Positions 41,385-48,937 of a stretch of DNA of 64,000 bases are shown here, one piece after another. Position 1 is the stretch's first letter. Every line of letters begins with the position of its first letter. The stretch lies in NCBI GenBank assembly GCA_902785575.1, contig CACZZF010000012.1, positions 95,921-159,920 of the forward strand. Direction: 5' to 3'. The stretch comes from an uncultured Bacteroidia bacterium. Its GTDB lineage: Bacteria > Bacteroidota > Bacteroidia > Bacteroidales > UBA932. Position numbers and translations under genes: made by a program. Under the pieces are notes generated by a model that was not told where the DNA came from, made no database searches, and worked only from the letters and a program-made list of their open reading frames with translations.

Positions 41385-42878
41385 TTATCTGACAGTTGTA
41401 CTGTTATTCATTACAAAGTAGTGGTAACCTCGAAGATCGAAAAGCTGCGTCTCCGAATCAATGTTGTACTTGTTGCCATTCTTTGTGACATAGGTCTTGA
41501 AGTATAGTTTGGCATCAGCAGTGGTTGTAGTGCTGGTGATCGTTAAGTTCACTACAGTCGTGGTGGACGGAGTGGTGGCAGATTCGGGCTTGGCGGCAAT
41601 ATCGCCATTAAGGTCCCCAGTAACGGTGAATTCAGTAGTATCACCTTGAGGCACGATCTCATATTTGCCACCCGCCGGAGCCATGATCTTAAAAGTGACC
41701 GTTGTTGGAACTCCACTCTTCATCAGCCAGTACTGGCGATATGCCGTCGCGTCACGACCAGAGACAGGAGATGTTTGGTCTCCGGAGGTATAATACCTTC
41801 CATTATTGGCGCCATTCACAACAAACTGCGAGGCCTCAGGAAGGTTGTCAGTGTCAAGTTCTTCCACTTCCACATCAGTCCATTCTATCACCTGATTCTC
41901 AAGAGTGATGTACTTGAAATTCCACTCATTCCCAGGCATGGCCAGACCGTAGATCCGGTGTTTCGAGCATGCGGCGAAATTAATGAATGACCCATTCTTT
42001 TTCAAATCGAGCTTACGGACACCCGTTGTACTGCCCATCGTGACATTAAACTCAATGGTGAGATCCTTGAGAACTTGCGGAAGGGCGAGAATGGTGAATG
42101 TGGTGGAATCCATCTTTGAAATAGTTGTCCCGCTGGCGAAGGTGTACTCAACCTTGCCGTTGGTCGCGGTCCGAGAAGGGCAGGTGTATGTAGTATTACC
42201 ACCTGTCGCAATGGTAGCGGTATAACTACCTGAAAGAGCGGTAGAGGTCGAGGTCAAAGTGAAACTGTTGAGGGTAATCCCTTGATCAGCACTCTTTAGG
42301 GTAATCTCAAAAGCGGTGAAAGCCGGATAGAACTCAAGTGTCACCGAGGAATTCGGGGCGACACCCTCAGCCGCGGCCACCATCGGAGCGGATGCGAGAA
42401 CGTTGTCCGACGGGGTCTGGGTTCCGGAGATGGATAAATCCACAGTCTTGGTTGTGCCTGTCCCGGCCATAGACGCCGGATAAACAGCCCAGAAGCCGCA
42501 ATTGCCTGTGACGCCATCCCATGTGAGACCGTTGCCAGCGGCATTATCCACGGTTGCCTGGCTCCTGGTGTTATCCCCGGACTTCACGTTGACTGAAAAT
42601 ACCTTGTAGTCCGAATAATTCGCATTGTCCGGGGTCTTGGCGGCATCGCTCCAAATACGTACCACGTCGCCGGTCTGCCAATCTATACGTTCCCAAGTCA
42701 ATAGTTTGTCATTGTTAGGGTCTTGCGTTCCTTCCCCACTATACTCGGCCCTGGTCTGGGGACCAGCCACCGATGAGGCCACGAAGCGGATCTCGCCGCC
42801 GCGGCCGAACTCCTTCTGGCATCCCGCCAGAAGCGTCAGACCTCCGATCAGGGAGGCTATTAACATGATCTTTTTCAT
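41385..42878 (-). CDS. Fimbrillin family lipoprotein
   Basis: 497 residues. MKKIMLIASLIGGLTLLAGC signal with Cys 20, then EIRFVASSVAGPQTRAEYSGEG: the QTRAE motif is the expected processing site for Bacteroidales pilins. DWQTGDVVRIWSDAA and GFWAVYPASMAG are standard fimbrillin_like motifs. The C-terminal half is Thr/Ser-rich with repeated TTT stretches. First of three lipoprotein genes after UpxY and the 60-residue protein. Probably a major or long-chain surface subunit. Confidence 0.75.
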   Translation of the reverse strand: MKKIMLIASLIGGLTLLAGCQKEFGRGGEIRFVASSVAGPQTRAEYSGEGTQDPNNDKLLTWERIDWQTGDVVRIWSDAAKTPDNANYSDYKVFSVNVKSGDNTRSQATVDNAAGNGLTWDGVTGNCGFWAVYPASMAGTGTTKTVDLSISGTQTPSDNVLASAPMVAAAEGVAPNSSVTLEFYPAFTAFEITLKSADQGITLNSFTLTSTSTALSGSYTATIATGGNTTYTCPSRTATNGKVEYTFASGTTISKMDSTTFTILALPQVLKDLTIEFNVTMGSTTGVRKLDLKKNGSFINFAACSKHRIYGLAMPGNEWNFKYITLENQVIEWTDVEVEELDTDNLPEASQFVVNGANNGRYYTSGDQTSPVSGRDATAYRQYWLMKSGVPTTVTFKIMAPAGGKYEIVPQGDTTEFTVTGDLNGDIAAKPESATTPSTTTVVNLTITSTTTTADAKLYFKTYVTKNGNKYNIDSETQLFDLRGYHYFVMNNSTTVR

Positions 42879-42890
42879 TTTCCTCCTTGA

Positions 42891-43073
42891 TTACTCTGAT
42901 GTCCATTCGTGATTAAAATCACTTCCCGAGAAATCATGATTCTCGACTTTCTGCCCGGTTGACTCGATGGTGATTTTCGTGTCAACCACGGAGGCCAGGA
43001 GAACGCACGAGGGCTGAATCTCCAACTCTCCCAGAACTCTCGGGCTCTCGAATTTCTGTTTGGTTTTCATCAT
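42891..43073 (-). CDS. Conserved-looking 60-residue protein between UpxY and the fimbrillins
   Basis: MMKTKQKFESPRVLGELEIQ at the start and DFSGSDFNHEWTSE at the end, with an amphipathic middle (SCVLLASVVDTKITIES). No signal peptide, no membrane helix. Twelve nt before the 497-residue lipoprotein gene and 25 nt after UpxY, so certainly co-transcribed. I do not recognise a named family. Possibilities are a leader-type regulatory peptide, a chaperone, or a secreted short protein. The reading frame is complete and well placed for translation, which supports it being real. Confidence 0.6.
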   Translation of the reverse strand: MMKTKQKFESPRVLGELEIQPSCVLLASVVDTKITIESTGQKVENHDFSGSDFNHEWTSE

Positions 43074-43098
43074 AACTTATTATTACTTACTTATTTTA

Positions 43099-43566
43099 TT
43101 ATCTTTCAATAATTTCCAGCCAACTTCTCGGAACCTGGGCCTTCGCGTAACAGCAGTCCAACAGTCCCACGACAACATAATACCTGCCCCTCAATTCCAG
43201 CACTCTGCCCTCGACATCCCTCAAGGCGCCTTTCGTAACCCGGACCCACTCTCCGAGCGAGAGAGGCTTGTCCACAAGACCGCCGTCCTCCAAGTCAAGG
43301 TCAAGGACACGCTTGAAGTCCTCCATCTGCTTGTCGGGCACAACCAGAAGCGTCTTTGTCGCGCAATCGACGATGTACTTCACACGGATCATCCCGCTGT
43401 TCGCCAGGCCGCACGCCTCACTCTTCGTCGTCCTCAAAAACACGAGGTTGCTGATCACGGGAGGGATGAAGTGCTCGATCCCGAGGGTCTCCAGACGACG
43501 GTGGATCCCATGCTCCTGCCCGTAACGAGTGCGGGCGGCATACCATCTTGTGACCTCACCCATCAT
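43099..43566 (-). CDS. UpxY family NusG-like transcription antiterminator
   Basis: 155 residues. WYAARTRYGQEHGIHRRLETLGIEHFIP is the NusG N-terminal domain as in Bacteroides UpxY proteins, followed by VVPDKQMEDFKRVLDL and the KOW-like SLGEWVRVTKGALRDVEGRVLELRGRYYVVV. UpxY proteins bind RNA polymerase at the start of capsule operons and prevent early termination. Its 1-nt overlap (ATGATGA) with the upstream initiating transferase and its position before a fimbrillin block, not before glycosyltransferases, are unusual. It may serve its own operon, the right capsule operon, or both. Confidence 0.88.
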   Translation of the reverse strand: MMGEVTRWYAARTRYGQEHGIHRRLETLGIEHFIPPVISNLVFLRTTKSEACGLANSGMIRVKYIVDCATKTLLVVPDKQMEDFKRVLDLDLEDGGLVDKPLSLGEWVRVTKGALRDVEGRVLELRGRYYVVVGLLDCCYAKAQVPRSWLEIIER

Positions 43567-44894
43567 CAGAACTTCCTCCCTGTCAATATGCCCAGGAACG
43601 TCAGCCCCAGAACCTTCATGTCAAACAACACCGAATGGTTACGCAGATAGTAGAGGTCGAGGTCAAGACGAGTCAGCATCTTTTCCATGGTGTCTGTGTA
43701 ACCGTTGTATAGCGTGGCATAGCTCGTGACCCCGGGACGTATCTGATAGAGATAACGGTACCTGGGGTTGCGATCCATGATTCTGTCTATGTAATACTGC
43801 CGCTCGGGGCGGTAGCCGATTAACGACATGTCACCCTTGAACACGTTCCACAGCTGAGGGAGCTCGTCAAGGTGATGCGCACGGAGGAACGCCCCGACCT
43901 TCGTCAGACGCTCGTCACCCTCACCGGAGTAAAGGCAGGGACCGGACTCATCCTCGGCGTCCGGACGCATTGAGCGGAACTTCAGGATTTTGAACGGCTT
44001 ACCGTTCCTGCCAATTCGCTCCTGAGAATAAATGACGGGGCCGCCGTCCTCACGCTTGACCGCAATGGCGCATGCGGCGATAAGCGGAGAGAAGATCACC
44101 AGCAATAGTCCCGAGAGAAGGACGTCGAATGAACGCTTGACAACATGGCCGATGCCGCTCATGCCATCTTCAATCTTAACCGGCTCACTTTTATCCTTTC
44201 CCTCATCGGAAATATGGGCTCCCTTAGGGAACAGGATCCCGTCGATCCCGCCAAGACGCCACTGGAGCCTCTCAAGGTCCAATGCGTCTTTGCAATACCA
44301 CACCACGTTGTCACCTATCATCATGCCTTCCTCGGAAGGATCCTTGGACACGAAACCGGCAACCGTGAAAACACCGGCGGCAGCCGTAGAATCAGCCAGA
44401 CGTACAGAGTCAGGACCGGTGCCGAAGATAAGGACCGCACCTTTCCCGGCTTTTTCCATCACGGCATCACTGTCTCGAACGAGGGTCGAAACGAAGAGCT
44501 GGAATAACGTCACGAGCGACATCGATAGGACAAAGTCTCCAAGAATGGCAAGGACATAAAATACTATTCCGGGGAGCTCAAGCCAGCCTGTAAGGACAAG
44601 TGCCAAAAGGAACAACTCCTTCACGAACATAGCACCGGTCAGGCCGATAAACTGCCGACGTGAGAAATATCTGATTGAATAACGACGTATACCGAAAAAG
44701 CGGAATGATAAGAGGGAGCCGACAGCGGCTACAGAGAGCCATTTCAGGACAATAATGGAAAAACCGGGAATAGGCTCCGAAACCCACCTGACGAGAAGTA
44801 TCGCCAGGAGGGATGCCATAAGTGAGAGTGCAAAGTCCACGAAGAAGACTAGGCCCCTGCCCATATGCGCTATTTCTGATCTGTTTTTATCCAC
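43566..44894 (-). CDS. Initiating polyprenyl glycosylphosphotransferase (WcaJ/WbaP type)
   Basis: 442 residues. N-terminal four-helix membrane part (about 12-120), then a regulatory Rossmann-like segment with VLIFGTGPDSVRLADS, then the Bac_transf domain: KRSFDVLLSGLLLVIFSPLI, PVIYSQERIGRNGKPFKILKFRSM, FLRAHHLDELPQLWNVFKGDMSLIGYRPERQ. It moves a sugar phosphate to undecaprenyl phosphate, the first committed step of polymer synthesis. The frame opens with GTG 44894; ATG 44864 is a possible start. Its promoter (44931-44960) is one of the best in the window. It is the only initiating enzyme visible for two glycan clusters. Confidence 0.9.
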   Translation of the reverse strand: MDKNRSEIAHMGRGLVFFVDFALSLMASLLAILLVRWVSEPIPGFSIIVLKWLSVAAVGSLLSFRFFGIRRYSIRYFSRRQFIGLTGAMFVKELFLLALVLTGWLELPGIVFYVLAILGDFVLSMSLVTLFQLFVSTLVRDSDAVMEKAGKGAVLIFGTGPDSVRLADSTAAAGVFTVAGFVSKDPSEEGMMIGDNVVWYCKDALDLERLQWRLGGIDGILFPKGAHISDEGKDKSEPVKIEDGMSGIGHVVKRSFDVLLSGLLLVIFSPLIAACAIAVKREDGGPVIYSQERIGRNGKPFKILKFRSMRPDAEDESGPCLYSGEGDERLTKVGAFLRAHHLDELPQLWNVFKGDMSLIGYRPERQYYIDRIMDRNPRYRYLYQIRPGVTSYATLYNGYTDTMEKMLTRLDLDLYYLRNHSVLFDMKVLGLTFLGILTGRKF

Positions 44895-44930
44895 TTTTAT
44901 CCCAAAGCCAAACTATGGCCATAATTTGCA

Positions 44931-44960
44931 CAAAGTTAATACAATAAATATTTTTACAAA
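44931..44960 (-). promoter_or_regulatory. Promoter of the transferase-UpxY-fimbrillin operon
   Basis: Minus-strand TTTG (44960-44957), 18 bp spacer, TAACTTTG (44938-44931). Both -33 and -7 boxes match the Bacteroidota consensus at normal spacing. Transcription should start near 44925, about 30 nt before the GTG start. I looked for inverted repeats flanking it that would make it invertible and saw none. Confidence 0.75.
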
Positions 44961-45110
44961 AATTTTCATGCATAATTCTAGCTCTCCACACGCTATTCCA
45001 AAGGTGTTTTTACCATTTTTCATTAGACTATGCACTAATTGACATGATCTGACGAAAACTATAATATGTTTTAAGAAAAAAAAATAGTGCTGGATTTGAG
45101 GTATAATTAG

Positions 45111-45118
45111 TATCTTTG
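45111..45118 (+). promoter_or_regulatory. recA promoter -7 box
   Basis: TATCTTTG matches TAnnTTTG. Transcription would start at about 45124-45126, exactly where the palindromic element's flanking arm begins. A TTTG at 45095 is too close to be a canonical -33. Confidence 0.6.
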
Positions 45119-45125
45119 TAAAGAA

Positions 45126-45196
45126 GGCGATTTTTCTGTCATTCTGAGCATAGCCCTGAGTTTATCGAAGGGCGAAGCGAAGAATCTCAAATCGCC
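45126..45196 (+). repeat. Nested palindromic element in the recA 5' leader
   Basis: GGCGATTT (45126-45133) and AAATCGCC (45189-45196) form an outer helix; inside lies the 51-bp compound element 45137-45187, with stems ATTCT/AGAAT and, inside that, CCCT/AGGG around GAGTTTATCGA. Three nested helices result. The element begins at or next to the predicted transcript start and ends 29 nt before the recA ATG. Confidence 0.75.
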
Positions 45197-45225
45197 GCTG
45201 ATAATCATTATATTCACTAAACATT

Positions 45226-46254
45226 ATGGCAAAAGAGGTAGAAGCAAAGGCCGCAGACATTAACGCCGCGAAACTCAAGGCGTTGCAGGCCACGATCGAC
45301 AAGATTGAGAAAGATTACGGGAAGGGGACGATCATGAAGTTGGGAGAGCAGCCACAATGGGACGTACAGGTCATTCCGAGTGGTTCCGTAGCGCTCGACC
45401 ACGCTCTCGGGATCGGAGGTTATCCTAGGGGCAGGATCGTCGAGATCTATGGTCCGGAATCGAGCGGAAAGACCACGCTCGCCATCCACGCTATCGCACA
45501 GGCCCAGAAGGCCGGGGGCATAGCCGCGATGATCGATGCGGAACACGCTTTTGACAGGACTTACGCTAAAGCGCTGGGAGTCAATTTGGACACTCTCCTC
45601 ATTTCCCAGCCGGACAACGGCGAGCAGGCTCTTGAGATCGCCGACAATCTTATCCGTTCCGGAGCTATCGACATTGTCGTTATCGACTCCGTCGCGGCCT
45701 TGACTCCAAAGGCGGAGATCGAGGGCGAGATGGGCGATAACAAGGTCGGACTCCAAGCCAGGCTGATGAGCCAGGCCCTCAGGAAACTCACGGCAAACAT
45801 CTCCAAGACGAACACATGCTGTATCTTCATCAACCAGTTGCGTGAGAAGATCGGTATCATGTTCGGAAACCCGGAGACGACAACTGGCGGTAACGCGCTG
45901 AAATTCTACGCTTCCGTGCGTATCGACGTGCGCAGGACCACCCAGCTCAAGGATGGTGAGGAGGCTCTTGGCAACAGGACCAGGGTGAAGGTCGTCAAGA
46001 ACAAGATGGCCCCGCCTTTCAAGAAGGCAGAGTTCGACATCGTCTTCGGAGAGGGAATCTCCCGGGTCGGAGAGATCATAGACCTTGGCGTCGAGTACGG
46101 GATCATCGCCAAGAGCGGTTCCTGGTTCAGCTACAATGACCAGAAACTCGCCCAGGGACGTGAGGCTGTCAAACAGCTCCTCAAGGACAATCCCGAGCTC
46201 TGCGACGAGATCGAGTCCAAGATCCGTGAGGCTCTGAAGAATGTCAAGGATTAG
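45226..46254 (+). CDS. recA: RecA recombinase
   Basis: 342 residues. Walker [10 protein letters not shown] at 76-84 (Lys 82), Walker B around [11 protein letters not shown] near 150, L1 region [26 protein letters not shown]2 [24 protein letters not shown]. Forms the ATP-dependent strand-exchange filament for recombination and DNA damage response. Standard length. Preceded by a promoter and the nested palindromic leader; ended by a terminator that lies inside the convergent HhH gene (11-nt tail-to-tail overlap). No LexA gene is in the window. Confidence 0.98.
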   Translation: MAKEVEAKAADINAAKLKALQATIDKIEKDYGKGTIMKLGEQPQWDVQVIPSGSVALDHALGIGGYPRGRIVEIYGPESSGKTTLAIHAIAQAQKAGGIAAMIDAEHAFDRTYAKALGVNLDTLLISQPDNGEQALEIADNLIRSGAIDIVVIDSVAALTPKAEIEGEMGDNKVGLQARLMSQALRKLTANISKTNTCCIFINQLREKIGIMFGNPETTTGGNALKFYASVRIDVRRTTQLKDGEEALGNRTRVKVVKNKMAPPFKKAEFDIVFGEGISRVGEIIDLGVEYGIIAKSGSWFSYNDQKLAQGREAVKQLLKDNPELCDEIESKIREALKNVKD

Positions 46255-47293
46255 GCGGCAAGGCAATCCTGCACCGCGAAAATTTCTCATCGAGGCCGGG
46301 GTCTAGGATCCCGGCCTTTTGTATTTTTTCGACAGTCCACTCCTCTTTTGGAGTATTATCCCGGAAGATGATTATTCCGCGGGCGGCTCGCTTACCGATG
46401 TACGGATGTTTCGCCAGTTCGCTTTCCGGCAGGGTCCAGAGGGGGTATGGTTCCGAGGGCCCTACGGTAATCAGATCTTTCAAGCCGTCATATTTCTCCT
46501 GGTCGAAGTGCCAGATGTCCATCAGTTGCTCCGGATAGGAATATCCCCGGAGCTCTTTCCGATAGCTTACCATCTTGGAAGCGAAGAACTTCCCTATCCC
46601 AGGAAGAGTCTCAAACGCCGCCGAATCCGCCTGGTTAATGTCTATTTTGGGGATATCGATATATTTCTCAAGCCGGTGATAAACAGAGTCTTCGACCACA
46701 TAAGATTTGGCGAAGTCCGACTTTCTCCGGAATCGCCCTCCTTTCTTGCGATAATTATCAATCGCCCTAGCCTGATTCTCACTAAAACCAAGCCGCATCA
46801 AGTCATTGACGCTGACCGTGTTCGGATCAAATTTGAACGACTCATACCTCCTCGGCGCCCTAGCCCGCCAGATAGCCCTGGCCGTTTTGCCGTACCCACC
46901 GGCCGCCGAACGACCGTCCGCTGCCAGCTCTGGTGGCTCGACCGCCTCGCTTCGCTCAGCTCCGGTCCCCCCTCTTACAGTGCCGAGGGTGGCATGGGTC
47001 TCTCCATCCAGACTGGCAGCGGCCGGAGCAGCCGTCGAGCTTAGGCCGTACTCAGCCGCAGCGAAGCGAGAATGGACGCGGCCGGGCTCGAGCGGCTGTC
47101 CGGCCACTACCCTGGCACTGACAGAATCGACGAAGACAAAGACGGTGTCGGGATGGTCGTGATTGGCGACTATCCGAGCGACAGAAGTTTTAGTGATGAA
47201 GAGCGCGGCTTGGTAGCCGATAATGAGAAAAACAAGGGCCACTGAGCCCACTACGAAAGAGGCGGAAGGCCTGCCCCGCTTTGAGTTTTCCAT
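46244..47293 (-). CDS. ComEA-like helix-hairpin-helix membrane protein with repeat-derived linker
   Basis: 349 residues. One N-terminal membrane helix (about 12-34), a linker, then HhH repeats: [29 protein letters not shown] (about 158-187), [29 protein letters not shown], and a third module to the end. Relatives are DNA-binding competence-like proteins. Residues about 65-149 of the linker are made of repetitive [23 protein letters not shown] comes from the 83-bp repeat shared with the gene at 48046, and [13 protein letters not shown] from another element. The module order resumes at [11 protein letters not shown]. The linker looks disordered, rich in Ala/Gly/Arg. Last gene of the operon with rsmI. 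Confidence 0.82.
   Translation of the reverse strand: MENSKRGRPSASFVVGSVALVFLIIGYQAALFITKTSVARIVANHDHPDTVFVFVDSVSARVVAGQPLEPGRVHSRFAAAEYGLSSTAAPAAASLDGETHATLGTVRGGTGAERSEAVEPPELAADGRSAAGGYGKTARAIWRARAPRRYESFKFDPNTVSVNDLMRLGFSENQARAIDNYRKKGGRFRRKSDFAKSYVVEDSVYHRLEKYIDIPKIDINQADSAAFETLPGIGKFFASKMVSYRKELRGYSYPEQLMDIWHFDQEKYDGLKDLITVGPSEPYPLWTLPESELAKHPYIGKRAARGIIIFRDNTPKEEWTVEKIQKAGILDPGLDEKFSRCRIALPPNP
46293..46320 (+). terminator. recA intrinsic terminator, inside the HhH coding sequence
   Basis: AGGCCGGG (46293-46300), 9-nt loop, CCCGGCCT (46310-46317), T tract from 46317 and a further T6 at 46324. A strong 8-bp GC stem, 38 nt after the recA stop and within the 3' coding end of the opposite gene. 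Confidence 0.85.
46926..46965. repeat. Variant palindromic element in the HhH gene linker
   Basis: Contains CCTCGCTTCGCTCAGCTCCGG (split: CCTCGCTTCG, CTCAGCTCCGG), a diverged version of the CTGAGCGAAGCGAGG core, flanked by AGCTC at its left end. It is open in the HhH frame, giving [11 protein letters not shown]. Confidence 0.55.
47022..47104. repeat. 83-bp repeat, copy 1 (in HhH gene)
   Basis: Runs from GCCGGAGCAGCCGTCGAG to CTCGAGCGGCTGTCCGGC. Differs from the copy at 48683-48765 at about six positions. Same orientation and same reading frame in both genes. Contains a GCAGCGAAGCGAG core related to the dispersed element. Confidence 0.88.
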
Positions 47294-47324
47294 GTTCGAA
47301 TCAAGGTTTAAGTAATTCTTTAGT

Positions 47325-48038
47325 TTATTCTTCTATAGCATTATTTTTCAACCGTTTCCTATCATCCTCGCAACCAGCCACAACAATCACGATTTCCCCC
47401 TTCGGCTCATGCTCCCTGTACCATGACGCGACCTCCTCCAAAGTCCCCCTCCGATGCTCCTCATGAACCTTTGAAATCTCCCTAGCGACAGAGCATTTCC
47501 GGTCCGGGCCGAAATACTCGGCGAACTGCTCCAAAGTCTTCACAAGCCGGTAAGGAGACTCGTAAAACACCATCGTCCGAGGCTCAGTGGCAAGAGACTT
47601 CAGAAGCGTCTGCCTCCCTTTCTTTACGGGCAGGAATCCCTCGAAACAGAACCGGTCGCAAGGAAGGCCCGAGGAAACTATCGCGGGGATACAGGCGGTC
47701 GCGCCAGGAAGTGTCTGGACCTCAATACCTTCCGCCGCACAAGTACGTACCAGAAGGAAACCTGGATCGGATATTCCCGGAGTACCCGCGTCACTGATTA
47801 GAGCCACATCAAGGCCTGCCAATATCCTTTCCTTGATCAAGGCGACAGTCTGGTGCTCATTGAACTTGTGATGGGACCATAACTTGCCGTGAATATCATA
47901 TTTTTTGAGCAAGACCGAACTGGTCCTGGTGTCCTCGGCGAGGATGACATCCACATCCTTCAAGGTCTGGACAGCCCTGAAGGTCATGTCTTCAAGGTTA
48001 CCGACAGGAGTGGGAACGATATATAGCTTTCCGGCCAT
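47325..48038 (-). CDS. rsmI: 16S rRNA C1402 2'-O-methyltransferase RsmI
   Basis: 237 residues from ATG 48038 (TTG 48044 is also open). KLYIVPTPVGNLEDMTFRAV at the N terminus, LAEDTRTSSVLLKKY, LISDAGTPGISDPG near 80 and PGATACIPAIVSSGLPCDRFCFEGFLP are diagnostic of this SAM-dependent tetrapyrrole-methylase-fold enzyme, which methylates the decoding-site cytidine. Eight nt after the linker protein stop and 31 nt before the HhH gene start, so all three are likely one operon. Confidence 0.96.
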   Translation of the reverse strand: MAGKLYIVPTPVGNLEDMTFRAVQTLKDVDVILAEDTRTSSVLLKKYDIHGKLWSHHKFNEHQTVALIKERILAGLDVALISDAGTPGISDPGFLLVRTCAAEGIEVQTLPGATACIPAIVSSGLPCDRFCFEGFLPVKKGRQTLLKSLATEPRTMVFYESPYRLVKTLEQFAEYFGPDRKCSVAREISKVHEEHRRGTLEEVASWYREHEPKGEIVIVVAGCEDDRKRLKNNAIEE

Positions 48039-48045
48039 CCTCAAG

Positions 48046-48921
48046 CTAGCTGAGCTTTCTCCTGACAGCCATCATAAGGCGATATACCGGCTCGGAGTTC
48101 ATGTCCCAATCCGGATGGTTCTCGGAGATGAAGTCCAGAGCCTCTGACAGGCTGCCCATAGCGTTGAATTTGGCTATCGTCTCCTGGAAGAGCATTGGAT
48201 CCTCTCCGAAGAGCACATTGATTAGTAATACCCTATCATTGAGTGAGATAGCGCTGATGATATTCTTCACCGGCATTCCCGGACGATCCGTCCTCCACGC
48301 CTGCTTCTCCGCCATAATGTCCATCACTGCAGTGTCCGCCTTAGCGGTATCTAAAATGGATTGGCCGGCTGGTGAGCGGTGTCGAACCACCGGCCCTTCG
48401 ACTTCGCTCAGGGACCGTGGTCCAGCTGGTTCTTCGAGCGGCTGTCCGACATCATCAGGCATATCCTCAACGTCCGAAATTGATATGTCGATCGGAGTGT
48501 CATCCACCGGAGCGATATCGATCGGTTCTTCGGGTTCATCGACGGGAAGGTCCTGAGACTCAGGAAGATCCTTCGCTTCGCCCTTCGATAAACTCAGGGC
48601 TTCGCTCAGGATGACAGCAGGAGCCACAGGTTCAGGCTCAGCAACCACGAGTTCAGGCTCAGCAACCACGAGTTCCGGCTCTGCCGGAGCAGCCGTCGAG
48701 GTTAGGCCATACTCAGCCGCAGCGAAGCGAGGATGGACTTGGCCGGCCTCGAGCGGCTGTCCGGCATCAACTGCCGACTCTTCAGTGCTTGCCGCCGGCT
48801 CTTCGACAAGCTCAGAGACCGGCAACGCTTTGACCTGCTCTTCGAGAAGAGAAAGCTCGTTCTTCAAGGCGTCTATTCTCTCGAGAAGAGAGTCAAATGT
48901 TTTATCATCAATAATTCTCAT
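48046..48921 (-). CDS. Hypothetical protein with coiled-coil N terminus and repeat-built linker
   Basis: 291 residues. N-terminal coiled coil (about 5-38, FDSLLERIDALKNELSLLEEQ). Middle region about 45-190 is acidic, proline-rich and built of repetitive DNA: the 83-bp unit ([20 protein letters not shown]), a tandem AEPELVV segment, the 51-bp compound element (VILSEALSLSKGEAKDL) and a third partial unit (GQPLEEPAGPRSLSEVEGP). The C-terminal 85 residues (VKNIISAISLNDRVLLINVLFGEDPM on) form a conserved helical domain seen in Bacteroidota proteins next to tdk; function unknown. Diverges from tdk, first in the operon with rsmI. Confidence 0.7.
   Translation of the reverse strand: MRIIDDKTFDSLLERIDALKNELSLLEEQVKALPVSELVEEPAASTEESAVDAGQPLEAGQVHPRFAAAEYGLTSTAAPAEPELVVAEPELVVAEPEPVAPAVILSEALSLSKGEAKDLPESQDLPVDEPEEPIDIAPVDDTPIDISISDVEDMPDDVGQPLEEPAGPRSLSEVEGPVVRHRSPAGQSILDTAKADTAVMDIMAEKQAWRTDRPGMPVKNIISAISLNDRVLLINVLFGEDPMLFQETIAKFNAMGSLSEALDFISENHPDWDMNSEPVYRLMMAVRRKLS
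48363..48395. repeat. GC-rich palindrome next to an element copy
   Basis: GGCCGG (48363-48368) plus TGGT (48370-48373) pair with ACCA (48386-48389) and CCGGCC (48390-48395), leaving a 12-nt loop and a single bulge. Inside the coding sequence of the linker protein, overlapping the start of the next element. Confidence 0.65.
48392..48416. repeat. 25-bp dispersed element copy, identical to 30396-30420
   Basis: Exact match over 25 bases to the copy in the glycosyltransferase gene 18 kb away. Here it is read on the other strand, giving GPRSLSEVEGP, so the element stays open in different frames. Confidence 0.85.
48434..48454. repeat. Partial copy of the 83-bp repeat
   Basis: TCGAGCGGCTGTCCG then ACATCA repeats the right end of the 83-bp unit (48747-48767) with one mismatch, giving a second GQPLE-coding segment in the same protein. 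Confidence 0.7.
48566..48616. repeat. 51-bp compound palindromic element, copy 2
   Basis: On the minus strand it matches 45137-45187 at 47 of 51 positions by my alignment. Outer stem ATCCT/AGGAT here, ATTCT/AGAAT in the recA leader, so the stem pair has changed on both sides. Inner stem CCCT/AGGG around GAGTTTATCGA is the same. It is in frame in the linker protein. Confidence 0.82.
48631..48672. repeat. 21-bp tandem duplication
   Basis: Two identical units, 48631-48651 and 48652-48672, followed by a diverged third start. On the minus strand they code the AEPELVV units of the linker protein. Confidence 0.85.
48683..48765. repeat. 83-bp repeat, copy 2 (in linker protein gene)
   Basis: Partner of 47022-47104, about six mismatches, same orientation, same frame. 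Codes the sequence from AGQPLE to STAAPA. Confidence 0.88.
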
Positions 48922-48937
48922 ATACGTTATCTTTTGC

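Larger units (their letters stand above)
44895..45225. other. Intergenic region with two divergent promoters and a palindromic element
   Basis: 331 bp without a gene. From left: promoter for the initiating transferase (44931-44960), a low-complexity AT-rich stretch (about 44961-45090, no clear signal), recA promoter -7 box (45111-45118), and the compound palindromic element in the recA leader (45126-45196). No small open frame with a convincing start was seen. Confidence 0.7.

Noticed and set aside
44895..45000. Invertible promoter for the capsule operon, as known for Bacteroides
   Set aside because: I looked for inverted repeats flanking the 44931-44960 promoter and found none, and no dedicated invertase lies adjacent.
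45217..46290. 357-residue open frame antisense to recA
   Set aside because: Shadow of the strongly codon-biased recA gene. It lacks a recognisable domain and its composition is a complement of RecA codons.
48361..48765. CRISPR-like array
   Set aside because: Repeat units differ in length and type, there are no uniform spacers, no cas genes, and the region is protein-coding.
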